A DNA stretch of 10,162 nucleotides, from the NCBI GenBank assembly GCA_050329575.1, contig JBHJOP010000089.1, positions 1 to 10,162 on the forward strand, in the 5' to 3' direction. The notes beneath the pieces were generated by a model, which saw only the letters and a program-made list of their open reading frames with translations, did no database searches and was not told where the DNA came from. A program made the translations under genes and the position numbers. This document shows, one piece after another, positions 6,749 through 10,162 of the stretch (its first letter is position 1; each line of letters starts with the position of its first letter). The stretch is from JAUXFS01 sp050329575. Its GTDB lineage: Bacteria; Pseudomonadota; Alphaproteobacteria; Rhodospirillales; Defluviicoccaceae.

Positions 6749-7390
6749 ATGTGGACCTGGACCCTGGAATGGAGCGACATCCGCGACGACATCGTCATCG
6801 GCTCCTGCCCGATGACGACGGCGGATATCGACGTCATCCGCACGGGAACGGGCGCCTCCGCGCTGCTGTCGCTTCAGCATGACGAGTGCCGCGCCCACTT
6901 CGGCGTCGACTACGAGGACCACCGCCGACACGGCGAAGGTCTCGGTCTCGCCGTGGTCAATGCGCCGATGCGCGACTTCGATCCGGAGGAGCAGCGCGAG
7001 CGGCTGCCGGCGGCGGTGTTTCACCTCCACGCCCTGCTCGCCCGCGGCCACCGGGTCTACGTCTACTGCACCGCCGGCATCAACCGTGCCCCGCTGACGG
7101 TGCTCGGCTATCTCACCTTCGTCGAAGGCCTGTCGCCCGACGAAGCGATCGCGGCGATCCGCCGCGGCCGTCCGGGGGCCGAGCCCTACTGGGAAGCGTG
7201 GCACGGCTGCCGCCGCGATCTGCTCGATCGCCACCGCCCTGCCGTCGAGGCCCGGGCCTGGGCGCTGGCGCAGAACGATCCCCATCGAAGCTCCGAGGAC
7301 AACTGGTTCCTGGCGGAGGCGCAGGTTCTGCGCGAGGTCTGCACGTGGTCGGCGCCGCCGGTCGCGCGGCCCGACTCCGGTGGGCCGTGA
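6749..7390 (+). CDS. Dual-specificity phosphatase resembling plant glucan phosphatases SEX4/LSF2
   Basis: A 213-residue cysteine phosphatase, probably cytoplasmic (no signal peptide). The active-site loop is CTAGINR: nucleophile Cys107 and Arg113 of the CX5R motif. The general-acid loop RDFD places Asp76-Phe77 about 31 residues before, the spacing of SEX4 and LSF2. The loop fits the glucan-phosphatase pattern C-x-A-G-aliphatic-G-R except that Asn112 replaces Gly; Tyr106 replaces the usual His. Beyond the loop, the order IVIGSCPMTTADIDVIR, LLSLQHD, RDFDPEEQRERLP, RVYVYC and the late LAQNDPHRSSEDN parallels the recognition and C-terminal regions of those plant enzymes as I recall them. There is no carbohydrate-binding module, as in LSF2. 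The ATG has GAGGAG overlapping the previous stop. A phosphoglucan substrate is inferred; a phospho-lipid or protein substrate is also possible given the HpnM neighbour. Confidence 0.85.
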   Translation: MWTWTLEWSDIRDDIVIGSCPMTTADIDVIRTGTGASALLSLQHDECRAHFGVDYEDHRRHGEGLGLAVVNAPMRDFDPEEQRERLPAAVFHLHALLARGHRVYVYCTAGINRAPLTVLGYLTFVEGLSPDEAIAAIRRGRPGAEPYWEAWHGCRRDLLDRHRPAVEARAWALAQNDPHRSSEDNWFLAEAQVLREVCTWSAPPVARPDSGGP

Positions 7391-8121
7391 CCGGGATCGC
7401 GAACCGGCGAGCGATCGGAGGCGGCGATGCTCGACGTCCTCGAACGCACTGGCTCGAACGCACGGGCTGCCTCTGCTTCGGTCCGGACGACCGCGCTGAC
7501 GCCGAAGCGCCGCCGCCGCTGATCCTGTTCCTGCACGGCATCGGCGAACGCGGCCACGGCGGTGACGAGCTCGACCGGGTGGCGGCGTGGGGACTGCCGA
7601 AACTCCGCCGCCGGGGCGAACCCCGGCTCGCGGGCGGTTTCCCGTTCCTGGTCGTCGCCCCGCAGTGCCCGCCCGACCGCACCTGGTGCGACACCGACAT
7701 CCTCGCCGCCCTCGACCGGCTGGTCGACGGGCTCGTCGACGGCGGACGGGCCGATCCGTCGCGATTGTACCTGACCGGCTTCAGCATGGGCGGGATCGGC
7801 GCCTTCTGTCTCGCGCTCCGGAATCCGGCACGCTTCGCCGCGGTCGCCACCGTCTGCGGCCGCTGCCCGACGCCGGACGTCTTGCCGGTGCTCGCCACCC
7901 GCCCGTTGTGGGTCGCGTTCGCCGCCGACGACGAGATCGCCGAGCTGGCCGCCGGCTCGCGGCACGTGGTCGAGACCTTGGCGGGGTCGCCGCTCCTGGC
8001 GACCCGGGTCTATCGGCTCGGCTGGCAGGACGGCCTCGGTCCCCACGTCCGCACCGCCGACCAGGCCTACGCCGAGCCGGACCTCTACAGCTGGTTCCTG
8101 GCCCATGTCGCCGGCGGCTGA
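7387..8121 (+). CDS. Alpha/beta hydrolase (predicted esterase/peptidase), 5' end disturbed by a duplication
   Basis: An alpha/beta-hydrolase of the esterase/'predicted peptidase' type. Seen in order: the oxyanion region LILFLHGIGERG, a second-strand FPFLVVAPQCP, the nucleophile elbow GFSMGG with catalytic Ser, a likely acid in FAADDE and a likely His in LGPHVRT. The substrate is unknown. The start is problematic. The frame that holds these motifs can begin only at GTG 7387, which overlaps the phosphatase stop (GTGA) and has no good Shine-Dalgarno; this gives 244 residues with an odd Arg-rich lead. A much better start, ATG 7427 with GGAGG six bases upstream, is in another frame and stops at 7522. 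Removing one copy of a 14-bp tandem repeat (7439-7466) joins that ATG to the hydrolase frame as MLDVLERTGCLCFGPDD. So the gene may be frameshifted, switchable, or mis-sequenced. Confidence 0.75.
   Translation: MTGIANRRAIGGGDARRPRTHWLERTGCLCFGPDDRADAEAPPPLILFLHGIGERGHGGDELDRVAAWGLPKLRRRGEPRLAGGFPFLVVAPQCPPDRTWCDTDILAALDRLVDGLVDGGRADPSRLYLTGFSMGGIGAFCLALRNPARFAAVATVCGRCPTPDVLPVLATRPLWVAFAADDEIAELAAGSRHVVETLAGSPLLATRVYRLGWQDGLGPHVRTADQAYAEPDLYSWFLAHVAGG
7417..7429 (+). promoter_or_regulatory. Strong ribosome binding site and ATG now out of frame
   Basis: GGAGG (7417-7421), five bases, ATG (7427-7429): the best translation start in the region. It opens a 31-codon frame ending at TGA 7520-7522 rather than the hydrolase. 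Its first residues (MLDVLERTG) match the hydrolase residues LERTG that follow the second repeat copy, which suggests this was the original start. Confidence 0.65.
7439..7466 (+). repeat. 14-bp tandem duplication inside the hydrolase 5' end
   Basis: Copy 1 CTCGAACGCACTGG (7439-7452) and copy 2 CTCGAACGCACGGG (7453-7466) are adjacent and differ at one base. Fourteen is not a multiple of three, so the second copy shifts the reading frame set by ATG 7427. The one mismatch means the duplication is either not brand new or arose with an error. Confidence 0.9.
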
Positions 8122-8139
8122 GGGTCGGCCGGGGCGCCG

Positions 8140-9666
8140 CTAGGCCTTCCCGTACCGGTCGCGCATCTCGCGCTTCAGGGTCTTGCCGGCGACGTTGCGG
8201 GGAAACTCGTCGTAGAACACGACGTCCTTGATGCGCTGGAACTTGGCTCCGACCCGCTGGTTGGTCCAGGCGATCAGCTCGTCCGCCCCGATCTTCCGGC
8301 CGCTCTTCGGCACCACCGCGGCGACCGGCACCTCGCCCCACTTCGGATCCGGCGCCCCGAACACCGCCACCTCGCGCACCGCCGGGTGCTGGATCACCAC
8401 CTCCTCGATGTCGTGGGGATAGACGTTGACGCCGCCGGAGATGATCATGTCCTTGATCCGGTCGACCAGAAACAGATAGCCCTCGTCGTCGAGATAGCCG
8501 GCGTCGCCGGAGTGCAGCCAGCCGTCGACGATCGCCTGCGCGGTGAGGTCGGGGCGCTTGTAGTAGCCCGGCATCATGCACGGGCTGCGGCCGACGATCT
8601 CGCCGACCTCGCCGGGCGCGCATTCGCTGCCGTCCTCGCGCAGGATCCTGATCTCCATGAACGGCGGCGCACAGCCGACCGAGCCGACCTTGCGCATCGA
8701 ATCGTGCTTGTCGAGAACGGTCATCAGCCCCTCGGTGAGGCCGTAGAGCTCGTAGAACCGGCCGGGCAGCAGCGCGTTCAGCTTCTGCTTGTGCTCGAGC
8801 AGCAGCGGCGCGCCGATATTCTGCAGCATCTCCAGGGATTCCAGCTTGCGGGGCGCGAAGGCGGGGCTGTCGAGGATGGCGATGATCTGGGCCGGCACCA
8901 TGACGATGTGGGTGACCTTCTCGCGGTCGATGGCCTCGATCACCCGCTCGGCATCGAAGCTCTCGTGCAGGATGTAGGTGGCGCCGGCGAACATCCACGG
9001 CATCAGGTCGACCATCGCGCCGTTGAACACGATCGACCCGGCGTGGAGCACGATGCTCTCGGGGACGATCCGGAACGTCTCGGCGAAGATCATGCAGTAC
9101 ATCGCCCGCACGTAGTGGGTGTGGACGATCCCCTTCGGCAGGCCGGTGGTGCCGCTGGAGTACATGATGTTGTACACATCGCCGGCATCGAGACCGGGAT
9201 CGGGCGGATTGTCCTCGGACGCCGCGGCGACGAAATCGGCATAGGAGCGGAAACCGGGCGGCACGGTCCCCTCGCCGACCAGCAGGTAGCGGTCGGCGGC
9301 GATCCCGGGCACCTGGTCGCGGATGCGCCCCAACACCGGCGCGAACGCACCGTCGCCGATCACCAGCACGGTGTCGGAGTCGCCGAGCAGAGTCACCAGC
9401 CCGGCGTCCTGCAGCAGCGGGCTCAGGGGCACGACGACGGTGCCGCTCTTCGCCGCCGCCCAGTAGGCGACCATCAGTTCCAGGCAGTTGGGCAACACGG
9501 TGGCGAACTTGTCGCCCTTGCCGAGGCCGGCGGCGATCAGCGCGTTGGCGAGCCGGTTGACGGTGGCGTTCAGCTGCCGGTAGGTCAGCCGCCGGCCGCC
9601 GACCACGAGCGCCGGGTGGTCGCCGCGGAAGCGGGCGTGCCGGGTGAGCAGCATGCCGATGTTCAT
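8140..9666 (-). CDS. Acyl-CoA synthetase (AMP-dependent synthetase/ligase, FadD-like)
   Basis: A 508-residue adenylate-forming enzyme that should activate a carboxylic acid (probably a fatty or aromatic acid) to its CoA thioester using ATP. All core motifs are intact: the phosphate loop YSSGTTGLPKG (169-179), YGLTEG (308-313), SGDAGY (386-391), DRIKDMIISGGVNVYPHDIE (402-421) at the domain hinge, and the C-terminal catalytic lysine Lys495 in AGKTLKRE. Length is normal for the family and no membrane segment is obvious. The chain length or acid cannot be told from motifs. The ATG at 9666 is chosen because GGGGAGGAA lies eight bases upstream and the N-terminus MNIGMLLTRHARFRGDHPAL is typical; an open extension to 9861 lacks these. 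It converges on the hydrolase (18 bases between the stops) and is divergent from the aldo/keto reductase. Confidence 0.93.
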   Translation of the reverse strand: MNIGMLLTRHARFRGDHPALVVGGRRLTYRQLNATVNRLANALIAAGLGKGDKFATVLPNCLELMVAYWAAAKSGTVVVPLSPLLQDAGLVTLLGDSDTVLVIGDGAFAPVLGRIRDQVPGIAADRYLLVGEGTVPPGFRSYADFVAAASEDNPPDPGLDAGDVYNIMYSSGTTGLPKGIVHTHYVRAMYCMIFAETFRIVPESIVLHAGSIVFNGAMVDLMPWMFAGATYILHESFDAERVIEAIDREKVTHIVMVPAQIIAILDSPAFAPRKLESLEMLQNIGAPLLLEHKQKLNALLPGRFYELYGLTEGLMTVLDKHDSMRKVGSVGCAPPFMEIRILREDGSECAPGEVGEIVGRSPCMMPGYYKRPDLTAQAIVDGWLHSGDAGYLDDEGYLFLVDRIKDMIISGGVNVYPHDIEEVVIQHPAVREVAVFGAPDPKWGEVPVAAVVPKSGRKIGADELIAWTNQRVGAKFQRIKDVVFYDEFPRNVAGKTLKREMRDRYGKA

Positions 9667-9884
9667 GGATGTTTCCTCCCCGTTCTTCGGCTTCGCGGCG
9701 AAAATACACCCCCGGCGCGATCGTTCGCCACCCCTGGAATGGACGGACGGCCGATGCGACCCTCCCGCCGCGATCCCGCCGATGCCGCGGCGGCAACGGA
9801 TTGGAAAGGAAGTCGCGCTACAACAGGCGTGGCCGCGTGTTCGACGTCGTGCGGTCCTCACCGGTTCCCCAAGGAGACGCGAGC
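9667..9884. other. Divergent intergenic region between the acyl-CoA synthetase and the aldo/keto reductase
   Basis: This 218-bp gap holds the 5' ends of two divergent genes: the synthetase ribosome site at its left edge (plus-strand TTCCTCCCC) and AAGGAGA (9871-9877) for the reductase at its right. Both promoters must lie here if each gene is transcribed separately, but I found no convincing -35/-10 pair or clear operator. Frames crossing it look like GC-rich noise. Confidence 0.5.
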
Positions 9885-10162
9885 GTGAACGACAATCCCT
9901 TCACCAGGCTCGACCACTATCGACTGCTCGGGCGCAGCGGTCTTCGGGTCAGCCCGATCTGCCTCGGAACGATGACGTTCGGCCGCGACTGGGGCTGGGG
10001 CGCCGACAACGAGACCAGCAAGGCGATTTTCGACGCCTTCACAAGCCGCGGCGGCAACTTCATCGATACCGCCAACTTCTACACCAACGGCACCAGCGAG
10101 AGCCTCGTCGGCGACTTCATCGGCGGAGAGCGCGATCGGTTCGTCCTCGCCACCAAGTACAC
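9885..10162 (+). CDS. Aldo/keto reductase, N-terminal fragment
   Basis: The first 92 codons of an NAD(P)H-dependent aldo/keto reductase; the gene runs off the right edge. Visible are the family opening YRLLGRSGLRVSPICLGTMT (residues 12-31) and three of the four catalytic tetrad residues: Asp61 and Tyr66 in IDTANFY, and Lys91 in LATKY. The fourth (His) lies beyond the window. The form with GRSGLRVSPICLGTMTFG followed by NETSKAIFDAF is like the YajO/Tas-type reductases with a TIM-barrel fold, acting on aldehydes or ketones in the cytoplasm. The start is a GTG at 9885 with AAGGAGA upstream at good spacing; no in-frame ATG precedes the conserved region. It is divergent from the acyl-CoA synthetase, and a shared pathway is possible but not shown. 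Confidence 0.92.
   Translation, partial: MNDNPFTRLDHYRLLGRSGLRVSPICLGTMTFGRDWGWGADNETSKAIFDAFTSRGGNFIDTANFYTNGTSESLVGDFIGGERDRFVLATKY

Noticed and set aside
6886..7386. An open extension of the hydrolase frame back to an ATG at 6886
   Set aside because: It overlaps the phosphatase, whose active site is certain, and translates as Arg/Pro-rich noise.
8122..8139. A bidirectional terminator between the convergent hydrolase and acyl-CoA synthetase genes
   Set aside because: The 18-base gap is GC-rich, with no clear stem and T-run; nothing supportable.
8386..9888. A 500-codon open frame on the plus strand opposite the acyl-CoA synthetase
   Set aside because: It mirrors the synthetase codons, is His/Asp/Gly/Val-rich, shows no motif, and the minus-strand gene has every catalytic motif of its family.

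Overview
The window is GC-rich (roughly two thirds or more G+C), densely coding DNA, probably chromosomal and from an alphaproteobacterium. Three things point that way: the CpaA-to-CpaF style of Flp/Tad pilus genes, an HpnM-like MlaC-family protein typical of hopanoid-producing Alphaproteobacteria, and the codon use. A Rhodospirillales-type host is a reasonable guess but is not proven by the sequence.

Left half (1-5415, minus strand): a tight Flp/Tad (type IVc) pilus operon. In transcription order it holds the Flp pilin (5415-5236), a 227-bp spacer with a perfect GC-rich hairpin, prepilin peptidase CpaA (5008-4502), CpaB (4476-3565), secretin CpaC (3553-2144), lipoprotein CpaD (2131-1424), localisation ATPase CpaE (1421-198), and the first 65 codons of motor ATPase CpaF, which runs off the left edge. 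The junctions from cpaA to cpaF are 25, 11, 12, 2 and 0 nt, and most Shine-Dalgarno sites lie in or against the preceding gene, so translational coupling is likely. CpaA would mature the pilin, CpaB/C/D form the periplasmic and outer-membrane channel, and CpaE/F position and power assembly. The inner-membrane TadB/TadC proteins are presumably beyond the edge.

Middle (5416-5660): a strikingly AT-rich island between the pilin and a divergent gene, with candidate promoters on both strands. Rightwards come a small cysteine-rich membrane-anchored protein of unknown function (5661-6026), a hairpin plus candidate promoter (6038-6084), then three closely packed genes: an HpnM/MlaC-type periplasmic protein (6112-6735), a phosphatase closely resembling plant SEX4/LSF2 glucan phosphatases (6749-7390), and an alpha/beta hydrolase (7387-8121). 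The 5' end of the hydrolase contains a 14-bp tandem duplication that appears to have moved its best ribosome binding site and ATG out of frame.

Right end: an acyl-CoA synthetase on the minus strand (9666-8140) converges on the hydrolase, and a divergent aldo/keto reductase starts at 9885 and runs off the window.

The points most worth follow-up are the plant-type glucan-phosphatase signature in a bacterial operon with HpnM and a hydrolase, the frame-shifting duplication in that hydrolase, and a G9 tract in the first codons of cpaF. I did not see a clearly new defence or mobile system, RNA genes, insertion sequences or CRISPR arrays.
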